DNA of 17,470 nucleotides from Methanothrix sp. Its GTDB lineage: Archaea > Halobacteriota > Methanosarcinia > Methanotrichales > Methanotrichaceae. Both the position numbers and the translations under genes were made by a program. Below the pieces are notes generated by a model that saw only the letters and a list, made by a program, of their open reading frames with translations, did not search any database and was not told the DNA's origin. The stretch's first letter is position 1; each line of letters opens with the position of its first letter. Below are positions 1 to 8,281 of the stretch, one piece after another. The stretch spans positions 1 to 17,470 of the forward strand of contig JAJRAX010000286.1 in NCBI GenBank assembly GCA_028679775.1, read 5' to 3'.

Positions 1-1965
1 CTCATAGAACAATATGGTGACGAAAAAAAGGCCCTGAAGGCAATCCTGGACGCGGACGTTGCAGGCCTATGCAGGGCATTGAGCGAACGCCAGGCACTTC
101 TTTTGGTTCAGCATGCCCGCGGGTTGAAGTACGATGTCACGCCTGAGCAGTTCCTGGCCACAGACGAGGCGTCAAGGATACAGCAGATGCTCGTTTCTCG
201 CCTGGCAGGTTATGCTCATACCGAGTACGCCCGGCAAAAGATCGGCACGCTATTTGCCTGCAGCTCGATGGATCTATTGGCCGAGAATCGCAAGGTTGCT
301 CTGGCTGCCAGACAGGTGGCTGAGAGGTTACAGGGGACGACTCTGGGGGATCTGCTTAAAAAGATCCGGCCGCTGCGAGAAAAGGATGTTGCAAGGGTTC
401 GCGAGAGGGCAGTGGCTGTCACCTCAGCCGACGCATTCTCGAAGCTGAAACAAGAAGGTCTGGACAGGCGGATAGACCTGCATCTGACAGAGAGCCCGGC
501 TGAGCTTTTAGACCTGACCAAAAGCTACAGCCACATCTGCCTGGTTGGCACTGAGATGGAGGTTGCAGCTGAGGTCGAGACTGCGGAGTCGCTCGATAAT
601 TGGTATCTGGTCCCTGAAGCAATCCTCGGTTTTTATAAGGATAATTTGGAAAGCCTCATGGCCTGTTCTCAGGCTGCTGAAATGCTGCGCGAGAGGGATA
701 TCTCAGGATTTTCAGGATGGGAGGCACTAAGTAGAGCCCTCCTGAAGCTAGATATGTGCGGCGACAGAGAGGAGGAACGGCTGAATAGGCTGGCCGGGCG
801 ACTGGCGATCAGCGTGGACGCGGCTGTTGCCTGGGCAAATGAGGAGCTCAAGAAGAGGATCGAGAAAAGTTCTCTGACTTTGGGCGGAACAGATCTGCTT
901 ATCGTCATGAGCAGAGGAGAGGGTGTTCGGGAGCTATTGGAGGCGCAGATGAAGGGCGTCTTCTCCGATGTCTTGCGAGAGGCCAAGGCGCGCGCTGCCG
1001 GAGAGCTTGAGCTGGTTGGAGCGGAGGCTGCATGGCTTGAGGAGATCTTCTCGGCTGAAGTCAGCTATCCACTGGAGCTCGATCGGCAGGCAATGCGTTC
1101 CTTCGAACAGGAGATCAGAAGCCGCCGGGAGGAACGAGGGCTGAAGGCCAGGAGGGATCTGGCAAGAACATTGCAGGATCAGAGGGACGCGTCATACTCG
1201 CTGGTCCATGCCCTGATGGAGTTTGATTTCGCCTATGCTCTCGGCAGTTTCGCTCTCGCTGAGCGTCTCGCATTTCCAGACATTGTCGAGGAGCCGTGCC
1301 TATGTTTTGTCGAGGGCAGGCACCTCTTTTTAGAGCGGCCGGAAGCCGTTAGCTACGCTCTTGGCGTGAAGGAGCACCCGGAACGGGTAGCGCTGTTGAG
1401 CGGAGTCAACTCCGGTGGCAAGACCACTCTTCTTGACCTCATCGCTCAGATCGTCATCCTGGCGCACATGGGCTTGCCCGTTCCAGCGCGAGCCTGTCGG
1501 CTCTCTCTTTACGAGGAATTCTACTACTTCAGCAAAAGCCGGGGCACTTTGTCCGCGGGCGCCTTCGAGACTGCCATGAGGAAGTTTTCGGTGGTCGAGA
1601 ACGAGAAACGAAAGCTTGTCCTGGCAGACGAGCTTGAGGCCATAACCGAGCCCGGAGCCTCGGCGCGCATAATCGCTTGCATGTTGGATGAACTGAACCG
1701 GCGCGACTGCGTGGCCGTCTTCGTGAGCCACCTGGCTGAGGATGTGAGGCGATATGTCAAGACGCTTGTACGAGTGGACGGAATCGCTGCAGAGGGATTG
1801 GACGAGAACAACAACCTCCGTGTCTGCCGAAGCCCGCGCTACAACTATCTGGCTAAGAGCACTCCTGAACTGATACTGGACCGACTGGTGCGTTCCACCC
1901 AGGGCCGCGAGCGGGAGTTTTATGCCAGGCTTCTGGCCAGTTTTCGCGAGTGTCCCGTCGAGTGA
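1..1965 (+). CDS. MutS-like DNA mismatch-repair family ATPase, archaeal type (5' partial)
   Basis: The frame is open to the left edge of the window, so the gene starts upstream; the TTG at 79 is not taken as the start. The first residues (LIEQYGDEKKALKAILDAD) look like the second half of a helix-hairpin-helix domain, which archaeal MutS-like proteins carry at the N-terminus. A long helical, charged middle section resembles the MutS lever/clamp. The C-terminal ABC-type ATPase is clear: Walker A GVNSGGKTT at bases 1402-1428, Walker B VLADE ending near 1632, and a VSHL histidine loop near 1723-1734. About 150 residues follow the Walker A, and no Smr nuclease domain is seen at the C-terminus, unlike bacterial MutS2. 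It is known that MutS ATPases bind DNA as dimers. Whether this branch acts in mismatch repair or in recombination control cannot be told from sequence. The next gene follows after 59 bases. Confidence 0.88.
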   Translation, partial: LIEQYGDEKKALKAILDADVAGLCRALSERQALLLVQHARGLKYDVTPEQFLATDEASRIQQMLVSRLAGYAHTEYARQKIGTLFACSSMDLLAENRKVALAARQVAERLQGTTLGDLLKKIRPLREKDVARVRERAVAVTSADAFSKLKQEGLDRRIDLHLTESPAELLDLTKSYSHICLVGTEMEVAAEVETAESLDNWYLVPEAILGFYKDNLESLMACSQAAEMLRERDISGFSGWEALSRALLKLDMCGDREEERLNRLAGRLAISVDAAVAWANEELKKRIEKSSLTLGGTDLLIVMSRGEGVRELLEAQMKGVFSDVLREAKARAAGELELVGAEAAWLEEIFSAEVSYPLELDRQAMRSFEQEIRSRREERGLKARRDLARTLQDQRDASYSLVHALMEFDFAYALGSFALAERLAFPDIVEEPCLCFVEGRHLFLERPEAVSYALGVKEHPERVALLSGVNSGGKTTLLDLIAQIVILAHMGLPVPARACRLSLYEEFYYFSKSRGTLSAGAFETAMRKFSVVENEKRKLVLADELEAITEPGASARIIACMLDELNRRDCVAVFVSHLAEDVRRYVKTLVRVDGIAAEGLDENNNLRVCRSPRYNYLAKSTPELILDRLVRSTQGREREFYARLLASFRECPVE

Positions 1966-2024
1966 TCAGAACTAATATGAGAAAGGATTTTTGTAATTGA
2001 ACTATTGAACATGGACCGGAATCA

Positions 2025-3179
2025 ATGCATATGACCGATAAAACTGATCTGAAAAAAAGGGAGTCGCGGGCAATATTCCAGACCTACGGCCGCCAGGATC
2101 TTCTCCTTGTGCGCGGCAGGAAAGCCCGCGTCTGGGACTCCGAGGGCAAAGAGTATCTTGACTTTGTGGCGGGAATTGCCGTAAACAACGTTGGCCACTG
2201 CCACCCAACAGTGGTCGAGGCCGTAAAGAACCAGGCGGAGCGGCTCATTCACACCTCTAACCTCTACTACACGGAAAATCAGGTGCTCTTGGCCGAGGAG
2301 CTGAAAGGACTCACCGGCATGGATCGGGCCTATTTCTGCAACTCCGGAGCTGAGAGCGTCGAGGCGGCCATTAAGCTCGTCCGCCGGGCTACCGGCAAAT
2401 CAAAGATCGTGGCTGCAGAGAGGGCCTTTCATGGCCGCACTCTGGGCGCTCTATGTGCCACCTACAAGTCCGCCTATCGCGAGCCCTTCAGGCCTCTTCT
2501 CGAGGCTACATTCGCACCTTACAATGATATCGAGGCTCTCAAGACTGCAACAACTCCCGATATCGGTGCCGTAATCCTTGAGCCTGTCCAGGGTGAAGCA
2601 GGAGTTTATGTGCCCGATGTCGAGTTCCTTCGCGCTGCCCGCGAGATCTGCGATGATCGGGACGCTCTGTTAATCTTTGATGAGGTTCAGACCGGATTTG
2701 GACGCACAGGCAGGTGGTTTGGCAAGGAGCACTCTGGCGTCATGCCGGACATAATGACCCTCGCCAAGGCAATGGCTGGAGGCCTACCCATAGGCGCCAT
2801 GCTGGCCGCAGGCCCCGCGGCAGAGGCCTTTGTCAAGGGCGACCACGGCTCAACATTTGCAGGAGGACCGCTCATCTGCGCCGCGGCTTTAGCCACGATC
2901 CGGGTGATCCGGGATGAGTCGCTGGTAGAAAGGTCTGAAGAGATGGGCGCATACCTCAAGAGCCAGTTGAAGAAGCTAGAGCCTCAAGACATTCGCGGCC
3001 TAGGGTTGATGGTAGGTGTGGATCTCAGTTGCGACTGCAAGACGCTGGTCGAGAAAGCTCTGCAAAAAGGAGTGCTGATCAACAGCACGGGCGAGCACAC
3101 CATCCGCCTCATTCCGCCTCTTGTGGTTGGAAAGGACGATATCGATAAAGTGGTGAGCGTGATTGCAGAGTCACTCTGA
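2025..3179 (+). CDS. argD: acetylornithine aminotransferase (class III PLP aminotransferase)
   Basis: PLP enzyme converting N-acetylglutamate semialdehyde and glutamate to N-acetylornithine and 2-oxoglutarate in cytoplasmic arginine synthesis. The 384 residues match the usual ArgD length. Visible signatures are the early GKEYLDFVAGIAVNNVGH block, the NSGAESVEAAIKLVR cofactor-binding block, FDEVQTGFGRTG with Asp219 facing the pyridine nitrogen, and TLAKAMAGGLPIGAM with Lys248 as the Schiff-base lysine. The STFAGGPL block also fits. The start could be ATG 2025 or ATG 2031; neither has a clear ribosome-binding site. A T-rich TATA-like stretch near 1988-1997 would give a very short leader. hisC begins about 10 bases after the stop, so the two are probably co-transcribed. 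Related class III enzymes (ornithine, succinylornithine or GABA aminotransferases) share these motifs, so substrate is assigned by overall resemblance. Confidence 0.9.
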   Translation: MHMTDKTDLKKRESRAIFQTYGRQDLLLVRGRKARVWDSEGKEYLDFVAGIAVNNVGHCHPTVVEAVKNQAERLIHTSNLYYTENQVLLAEELKGLTGMDRAYFCNSGAESVEAAIKLVRRATGKSKIVAAERAFHGRTLGALCATYKSAYREPFRPLLEATFAPYNDIEALKTATTPDIGAVILEPVQGEAGVYVPDVEFLRAAREICDDRDALLIFDEVQTGFGRTGRWFGKEHSGVMPDIMTLAKAMAGGLPIGAMLAAGPAAEAFVKGDHGSTFAGGPLICAAALATIRVIRDESLVERSEEMGAYLKSQLKKLEPQDIRGLGLMVGVDLSCDCKTLVEKALQKGVLINSTGEHTIRLIPPLVVGKDDIDKVVSVIAESL

Positions 3180-3189
3180 CTCCTGGAGA

Positions 3190-4233
3190 GTGTCCCGACT
3201 GCGCCCGGCCTTGAGCAGTCTCAAGCCCTACGTGGCCGGAAAGGGCTTTGGCGAGATATCTCGTAAGTACGGCATAGCCCCGGAGACAATCGTAAAGCTC
3301 GGCAGCAACGAGAACCCCTATGGACCGAGCCCAAAGGTGAAAGAAGCCCTCGCGGCCATCTCTCCTGAGAGGTACCCTGAACCTGAAAAGCTTCTGGCGG
3401 GTCTCGCCAACTACACCGGATTTCCTGAGGACATGATCATAATAGGCGCTGGGATGGACGGCGTGATGGACACCCTCACCCGTCTGTTCTTGGAGAATGG
3501 AGACCAGACCTTCATTCCCACTCCAACCTTCAGCTACTATGAGATTCTGAGCATCATGGCAGGGGCGCGGCCCATCTTCTCGCCTCGTGGCCAGCATCAT
3601 GAGGTCTCAGATGATCTGCCCACGGGCACTAAGATGGCATTTCTCTGCTCGCCTAACAACCCCACAGGCAACGTGATAAGCGAAGATGATGTTCGCGGTA
3701 TTCTGGAGAGCACCGAGGCCATAGTCTTCCTGGATGAGGCATACGTGGAGTTTGCGGAGAAGAGCCTTCTCTCGCTGGTGAAACGATATGACAACCTGAT
3801 TGTGGGGCGCACGCTCTCCAAGGCCTTTGGCCTCGCCGGCATGCGTCTTGGATATGCTCTGGCACCACGCTGGATCGCAGATCAATACAGAAGAGCAGCT
3901 CCACCGTTTTACGGCATCACGTGTGCTTCTGCAGCAGCAGGATCGGCTGCTTTATCCGATCTGCCGTTCATGCGTGAGTCAGTAAAGATGATCGTCGCTG
4001 AGCGGCAGCGTCTGCAAAAGGCGATAGCCTCCAGTCCTTCAGAGGCCAACTTCCTTTATCTGGATACGAAGCAACCATCTTCAGAGATTGTAGAGAGATT
4101 TCAGGCGAGGGGCATCATCATTCGCGACTGCCGATCATTCCGGGGAGCCGGCGAGAATCATGTCCGGGTTACAGTGGGAACGCCTTCGGAAAACGACCGC
4201 TTCCTTTCGGCCTTCCTGGAAATATGCGAATAG
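3190..4233 (+). CDS. hisC: histidinol-phosphate aminotransferase
   Basis: Class I/II PLP aminotransferase making L-histidinol phosphate from imidazole acetol phosphate and glutamate, a late step of histidine synthesis. HisC hallmarks are GSNENPYGPSP near the N-terminus, RYPEPE, the CSPNNPTGN loop, FLDEAYVEF, and GRTLSKAFGLAGMRLGY with Lys211 as the PLP lysine. GTG 3190 is chosen because family members begin about ten residues before LKPYV and the frame upstream (a TTG at 3163) lies inside argD. A purine-rich GGAG sits almost against the GTG, so the spacing is poor and the start is not certain. The length is 347 residues, normal for HisC. It follows argD closely, and its 3' end overlaps the next gene by 10 bases, which suggests an operon with translational coupling. 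Confidence 0.9.
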   Translation: MSRLRPALSSLKPYVAGKGFGEISRKYGIAPETIVKLGSNENPYGPSPKVKEALAAISPERYPEPEKLLAGLANYTGFPEDMIIIGAGMDGVMDTLTRLFLENGDQTFIPTPTFSYYEILSIMAGARPIFSPRGQHHEVSDDLPTGTKMAFLCSPNNPTGNVISEDDVRGILESTEAIVFLDEAYVEFAEKSLLSLVKRYDNLIVGRTLSKAFGLAGMRLGYALAPRWIADQYRRAAPPFYGITCASAAAGSAALSDLPFMRESVKMIVAERQRLQKAIASSPSEANFLYLDTKQPSSEIVERFQARGIIIRDCRSFRGAGENHVRVTVGTPSENDRFLSAFLEICE

Positions 4234-4730
4234 CTCTGACCGGCACGCCCGGCACTGGAAAGACCACAATTGCAGAGCTTGTACCCTACCGGGTCATTGA
4301 TATCAACTCCCTGGTAAAGGGCGGCATGAATGTAGGTACCGATCCCGATAGGGGTTGCCTGGAGGCAGACATGGATGCCCTGAATGCGCATCTGTCTGGG
4401 CTCGATTCTGATGAGCCGCTCATCCTCGATGGCCATTTCTCCCATCACTTCGCAGACTGGTCAATAGTCCTGAGGCTGTCTCCCACAACACTAAGGCCTC
4501 GCCTGGAGTCCCGCGGCTACAAAGAGAGCAAGATCATGGAAAACCTGGAGGCGGAAGCACTAGACGTGATCCTGGTCGAGGCCGTGGAGCAGTGCAGCCG
4601 GGTCGACGAGATCGACACGACCGGGAAGAGTGCTGCAGATGTGGCAAAGATAGTGACTGAACTGATCCAGGGACTGCGGCGCCTTCCTCCAGGTCAGGTG
4701 GACTGGTTCACCGACTTTTTCAATCCCTGA
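4224..4730 (+). CDS. AK6/Fap7-type NMP kinase (archaeal putative adenylate kinase)
   Basis: Small P-loop nucleotide kinase of 168 residues. The Walker A is GTPGTGKTT at residues 7-15. LILDGHFSH and LRLSPTTLRPRLESRGYKESKIMENLEAE match the LID/NMP regions of archaeal AK6-like proteins, whose eukaryotic relatives Fap7/hCINAP act as adenylate kinase/ATPase in small-subunit ribosome maturation. The role here is therefore probably nucleotide phosphate transfer and/or 30S assembly; this is inferred from the family. ATG 4224 overlaps the last 10 bases of hisC in another frame. The 3' end overlaps the convergent regulator gene by 11 bases (4720-4730), so there is no room for a separate terminator between them. 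Confidence 0.85.
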   Translation: MRIALTGTPGTGKTTIAELVPYRVIDINSLVKGGMNVGTDPDRGCLEADMDALNAHLSGLDSDEPLILDGHFSHHFADWSIVLRLSPTTLRPRLESRGYKESKIMENLEAEALDVILVEAVEQCSRVDEIDTTGKSAADVAKIVTELIQGLRRLPPGQVDWFTDFFNP

Positions 4731-5991
4731 CGGGTCCTGCATTAATCGTTGGCTGTGCAATCTCAGAAGCAAGGATGTTGCCCTTAAAATCCTGTGCATC
4801 AAGAAGAAGTCCTAGGCGGCGAGATGCTTTCTCCAGAAAATCGAGGCTGCCGGAAGAGCTGGCATCTGCACAAGCTACAACTACCGCACCCATTGTCTCC
4901 TTTGAACTGACTATGGGCGCCGACATCCAGATTCGAGCACAGTCTGCATTAGACGGATGTACACGAGGGCTGCTGAGAAGATACCCGGTCTCCATTCCCT
5001 TGATTAAACTGATCAGATCCTCGACTGAGCCCTGAAGTGCTCTGAGCACCAGTCCGCCGTCGTCTCGGAGAAATATCCCTCCGATCTCTGCACCACCCAT
5101 CCCCGCGATTAAATGGGTGAGTGCATCAGAAAGTTTCTGGTCCAGGTCAGTCGAGGATAAGAGACCGGTCTCAGTTATACCGTCAATGGCGGAAAGCTGT
5201 CGGTTCATCTGCATGATCTCGATTTCCAGCTCCTTTCTGGAGGTAATGTCCAGAAGGTTGCCAAGGATTGCTCTCTTGCCTTCGTATTCTATGGGCAGAG
5301 ATCTGATCTCAATCCAGCGATAGGTTCCGTCTTTCCTTTGCACTCTCGACTCGTAAACGGGCGTCGCGGACGGCAAATCTCGTTGCAAACGGGTCACGCA
5401 CTGCATATCGTCAGGCTTCACAAGTTGCCAGAATGGCAGGCCGAGAAGGCTCTCGGCAGTGCAGCCGAATATCTCACCGAGCTTGGGATTAGCCAGCCGG
5501 AAGGCCCCGTCCTGTAAGATATAGATGCCTGCCAGGGCATTCTCGACGATGTTCCTGTGGATTCTCTCCGATCTCTGAATTTGGCTTCTCATCGTCCTTT
5601 CATTAGCTTTGAATCTGGCCTCCTGAATGAGGTTCTCAAAGACATAGGGCAGGCTCTTGAAGCTCTCAAGGCTCTTGACCACATATTTTGTCGCCCTGTT
5701 CTCGAAGGCCACCACAGCCATCTCCGTGGTGCCGTGACCTGAAACCATAACCACGGGAATATCTGGATCTAACTTTCTGATCTTCACCAGGACATCAAGG
5801 CCCCCGATACCGGGCAGGACGAGGTCCACTGAAATCAGATCGTACGTGGTGGTAGCGATGGCCTCCAGCCCATCCTCGCCTGATGCGGCAAAGTCTAAAA
5901 AGAATTCATCATGCCTTCTAAAGCCCATTCTGATCAGCTCGGCATGCTCTGCATCATCTTCAATGATGAGAATGCGAAATGGCTTTGCCAT
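4720..5991 (-). CDS. response regulator with REC, PAS and GAF domains, no kinase or DNA-binding domain
   Basis: A 423-residue cytoplasmic signalling protein. Residues 1-125 form a receiver domain: acidic pocket E11/D12/D13, phospho-acceptor Asp56 in SVDLVLPG, Ser84 in VVMVSGHG and Lys106 in KYVVKS. Residues about 140-260 are a PAS domain with its PAC end (YRWIEIRSLPI to GNLLDITSRKE). A short helical linker follows, then about 270-410 resemble a GAF domain (IGGIFLRDDGG, MSAPIVSSKETMGAVVVA). No HisKA/HATPase, HTH or cyclic-dinucleotide domain follows, so the output is unknown. Multi-domain REC-PAS-GAF proteins, usually as parts of histidine kinases, are common in methanogenic archaea; a stand-alone one may pass phosphate or a ligand signal to a separate kinase. 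The ATG at 5991 fits the start of a REC domain. No cognate kinase gene is adjacent. Confidence 0.85.
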   Translation of the reverse strand: MAKPFRILIIEDDAEHAELIRMGFRRHDEFFLDFAASGEDGLEAIATTTYDLISVDLVLPGIGGLDVLVKIRKLDPDIPVVMVSGHGTTEMAVVAFENRATKYVVKSLESFKSLPYVFENLIQEARFKANERTMRSQIQRSERIHRNIVENALAGIYILQDGAFRLANPKLGEIFGCTAESLLGLPFWQLVKPDDMQCVTRLQRDLPSATPVYESRVQRKDGTYRWIEIRSLPIEYEGKRAILGNLLDITSRKELEIEIMQMNRQLSAIDGITETGLLSSTDLDQKLSDALTHLIAGMGGAEIGGIFLRDDGGLVLRALQGSVEDLISLIKGMETGYLLSSPRVHPSNADCARIWMSAPIVSSKETMGAVVVACADASSSGSLDFLEKASRRLGLLLDAQDFKGNILASEIAQPTINAGPVRD

Positions 5992-6011
5992 GAGAAACCG
6001 TCCCTATTAAA

Positions 6012-6023
6012 AATATCGATATT
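6012..6023. promoter_or_regulatory. 12-base perfect palindrome in the divergent promoter region
   Basis: AATATCGATATT is a perfect palindrome 21 bases upstream of the regulator's ATG, inside an A/T-rich stretch that also contains its best TATA-like sequence when read on the - strand. It could be an operator or just part of the promoter; no second copy was seen in the window. Confidence 0.3.
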
Positions 6024-6108
6024 CGATTTGCGTATTTCTAACTTTCCACAGGGAATCCTTCTATTAGAATATTGGCGCGCTGTAGGTCATTTTCGCAGGC
6101 TGCCATAG

Positions 6109-6117
6109 TTATATTAG
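6109..6117 (+). promoter_or_regulatory. TATA-like box for the beta-helix gene and probably the heme genes
   Basis: TTATATTA-type box centred near 6113. An archaeal start about 25 bases downstream would fall near 6138, just before ATG 6143 and after ATG 6125. This favours the 6143 start. No comparable box is seen upstream of ahbB. Confidence 0.4.
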
Positions 6118-6142
6118 CCTGTATATGCATAAGTACAGAACG

Positions 6143-8281
6143 ATGAAACATCGCATAGCTCTAATTATATTGCTTTTCATCTCTTGCTGCCAGGCCAAGA
6201 CCCTGATCGTCGATCCCGGCGGATCAGGTGATGCCGACACGCTCATGGAGGCAGTTCTCCTGGCCGACAGTGGTGACTCTATTCTGATCAAGCCTGGCAA
6301 TTATTTTGCGACCACGGTGGACAAGAGCCTGACCATTCGCGGCTCTCCTGGTGCAATTGTGGATGGATCTCTGGTCGTTACCGCACCTGGATGCCGGATC
6401 TCTGACATCGAGATCGCTAAAGCGTCCGCAGAAAGCGATGCTGCCGTCAGACTCGATTCATCCGGAAATCAGCTTTTACGCTGCACTGTGTCAGCAATCG
6501 CGACGGCGGTTGTCGTGACAGGCGAGAATAATACGATTGCGGAAAGTCGCATCGATTCACCACACGGCATAGAGATCTTCGGCCCAGAAAATAATGTACT
6601 CGAAAGCGAGATCTTGGGCGGCACGGCCATCAGGATCAATCGGACCTGGGGCGGGATAGTATCAGGCTGTCGGATATCTTCCACAGAGGGTGTGCTGATT
6701 GAAGACTCCGTAGGAAACTCGGTCATCAACAACACATACACTGGAAATGGATTAGGTGTCGTCCTCACCAGATCTGCCCGCGATGAGGTATCTCGAAATA
6801 ACCTCTCCGGCAGCCTTGTGAGTGGCATCGACGTTGTTGATTGCAGCAACAGCAACCTGACAGAAAACGAGATCTCAGGCGGCCAAATCGGCATAAGCCT
6901 TAGAGGATCAAATGGCTGCAACGTCTCCGAGAACGCCTGTTTGAAGAATGAGCGAGCAGGAATATTCTTAGATTCAGCTAGCAATAACTCAATTGTCGGA
7001 AATAATCTCTCCAAAAACGGCAATGGCATTCTCGTGCAGGGTTGTTCGGAGAATCGTCTCGACTCCAATCAGGCGTCTCAGAACACCTATGGAATCACTC
7101 TGCGTGGCTCTATGGGAAACACTCTGCAGAAAAATATTCTTCGCGGCAACTCCTATAACCTGCGAATTGAGCCCGGCCAGGGTTGGTCGGATTCATCGGA
7201 TTATGATTGCTTTGTCCAGAACATAGACAGCAGCAATCTGGTTGACGGCAAACCAGTCTGTTATATGATAGGAAAAGCAGATCTTTCTGTGCCTAGCGAA
7301 TGCGGCTTTTTGGGGCTGGTGTCCTGCCGAAACATTCGCGCCGCTAACCTGACCATAACAAATAGCAGCGTAGGCGTCTTGTTGGTTAATTCCAGCAACT
7401 GCAATATCCAGAACAGCAACATATCCTTTGCTGAATCGGGATTTTTGTTGGATGACTGCATTGCTGCCGTCGTATCCCATTGTAGGGTGACAGAATGTAA
7501 TACTGGATTTTCTGCAGATGGATCATCCAGTTGCCTGTTTGCCGACAACGCGGTCAGCAATTGCCTGGCAGAGGGATTCAGGGCAGACGGGTCACAGGGC
7601 ATGGGGATCATAGGCAGCCGTGTCCAGTCCTGCCAAACGGGCATAGCCCTTCATAGCTGTCGGCTTTGCAGAATTCAAGGCTGCAGATCCGAAAAGAACA
7701 TTGAGGAGGGCGTGGTCCTCAGCAAATCCAACAACTGCACCCTCATAAAAAACATTGCGTCTTCCAATGGCGATGGAATATCCCTCATGGGAAGCAACTC
7801 TTGTCTCCTGCAGGACAATAATGCGAGCGCAAACGATAATGACGGCATCTCACTCCAGCAGCTCTCCGATGCCGATCTCCTGAACAATACAGCTATTTCT
7901 AACAGTCAGGGAATCTTTGTCCAGTCATCTAATCGTCTGATCATCCGGGGTAATATCATGAGCGAAAACAGCCGTTTCGGGCTGCGCATGAGCAGCTCTG
8001 AAGGATGCAATGTCACTGATAACGACATTTACGAAAATCAGTTTGCAGGAGCTAATTTGGTGGACTGCACCAATAATCTGATCTACCATAATGTCTTTAG
8101 GGATAACAGCATCCAGAACGCTGCAGACAATGGACAGAATCAATGGGATGCTGGTGCTGATAGTGGCGGAAACTACTGGAGCGATTACAGGATATCAGGC
8201 AGTCTTACTGACAGCTCGTATCAGGTCGCCGGCGGCCTCGTCGATCGCTATCCTTTTCAGGCGCCGTGGGAGTGGCTGTAA
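6143..8281 (+). CDS. secreted parallel beta-helix repeat protein, NosD-like (CASH/PbH1 family)
   Basis: About 712 residues. The N-terminus (MKHRIALIILLFISCCQA) is a signal peptide with cleavage likely near residue 18, so the protein is exported. Almost the whole chain consists of repeated units of the N-x-I-x-x-N / G-I-x-L-x-x-S type, typical of right-handed parallel beta-helices (PbH1 repeats), over about residues 45-640. It ends with YHNVFRDNS and GGNYWSDY, the closing motif common in archaeal NosD-like surface proteins, and no C-terminal membrane anchor is visible. At least a dozen N-X-S/T sequons and 25 cysteines are present in the mature part. The family often binds or cleaves polysaccharides, or is only structural; the function here is unknown. 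ATG 6125 is possible but lies before the likely transcript start. The stop TAA shares one base with the ahbB ATG, suggesting coupled translation with the heme genes. Confidence 0.85.
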   Translation: MKHRIALIILLFISCCQAKTLIVDPGGSGDADTLMEAVLLADSGDSILIKPGNYFATTVDKSLTIRGSPGAIVDGSLVVTAPGCRISDIEIAKASAESDAAVRLDSSGNQLLRCTVSAIATAVVVTGENNTIAESRIDSPHGIEIFGPENNVLESEILGGTAIRINRTWGGIVSGCRISSTEGVLIEDSVGNSVINNTYTGNGLGVVLTRSARDEVSRNNLSGSLVSGIDVVDCSNSNLTENEISGGQIGISLRGSNGCNVSENACLKNERAGIFLDSASNNSIVGNNLSKNGNGILVQGCSENRLDSNQASQNTYGITLRGSMGNTLQKNILRGNSYNLRIEPGQGWSDSSDYDCFVQNIDSSNLVDGKPVCYMIGKADLSVPSECGFLGLVSCRNIRAANLTITNSSVGVLLVNSSNCNIQNSNISFAESGFLLDDCIAAVVSHCRVTECNTGFSADGSSSCLFADNAVSNCLAEGFRADGSQGMGIIGSRVQSCQTGIALHSCRLCRIQGCRSEKNIEEGVVLSKSNNCTLIKNIASSNGDGISLMGSNSCLLQDNNASANDNDGISLQQLSDADLLNNTAISNSQGIFVQSSNRLIIRGNIMSENSRFGLRMSSSEGCNVTDNDIYENQFAGANLVDCTNNLIYHNVFRDNSIQNAADNGQNQWDAGADSGGNYWSDYRISGSLTDSSYQVAGGLVDRYPFQAPWEWL
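8268..8272 (+). promoter_or_regulatory. ribosome-binding site deciding the ahbB start
   Basis: GGGAG lies 8 bases before ATG 8281, inside the last codons of the beta-helix gene. It supports ATG 8281 over the upstream in-frame GTG 8266, which would overlap the site. Confidence 0.5.

Noticed and set aside
79..1965. TTG at 79 as the start of the MutS-like gene
   Set aside because: The same frame is open to base 1 and its first 26 codons fit the helix-hairpin-helix region, so the gene is truncated by the window.
3163..3189. TTG 3163 start for hisC
   Set aside because: It lies inside argD and adds residues not found in HisC N-termini; GTG 3190 fits better.
6469..7068. 199-codon open frame on the - strand inside the beta-helix gene
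   Set aside because: It is a shadow of the repeat-rich coding sequence: no ribosome-binding site, no family resemblance, low-complexity composition.
6800..8100. Recurring short motifs that might be a CRISPR array or tandem DNA repeat
   Set aside because: They are degenerate codons of beta-helix protein repeats in one frame, with no constant direct repeat or unique spacers.
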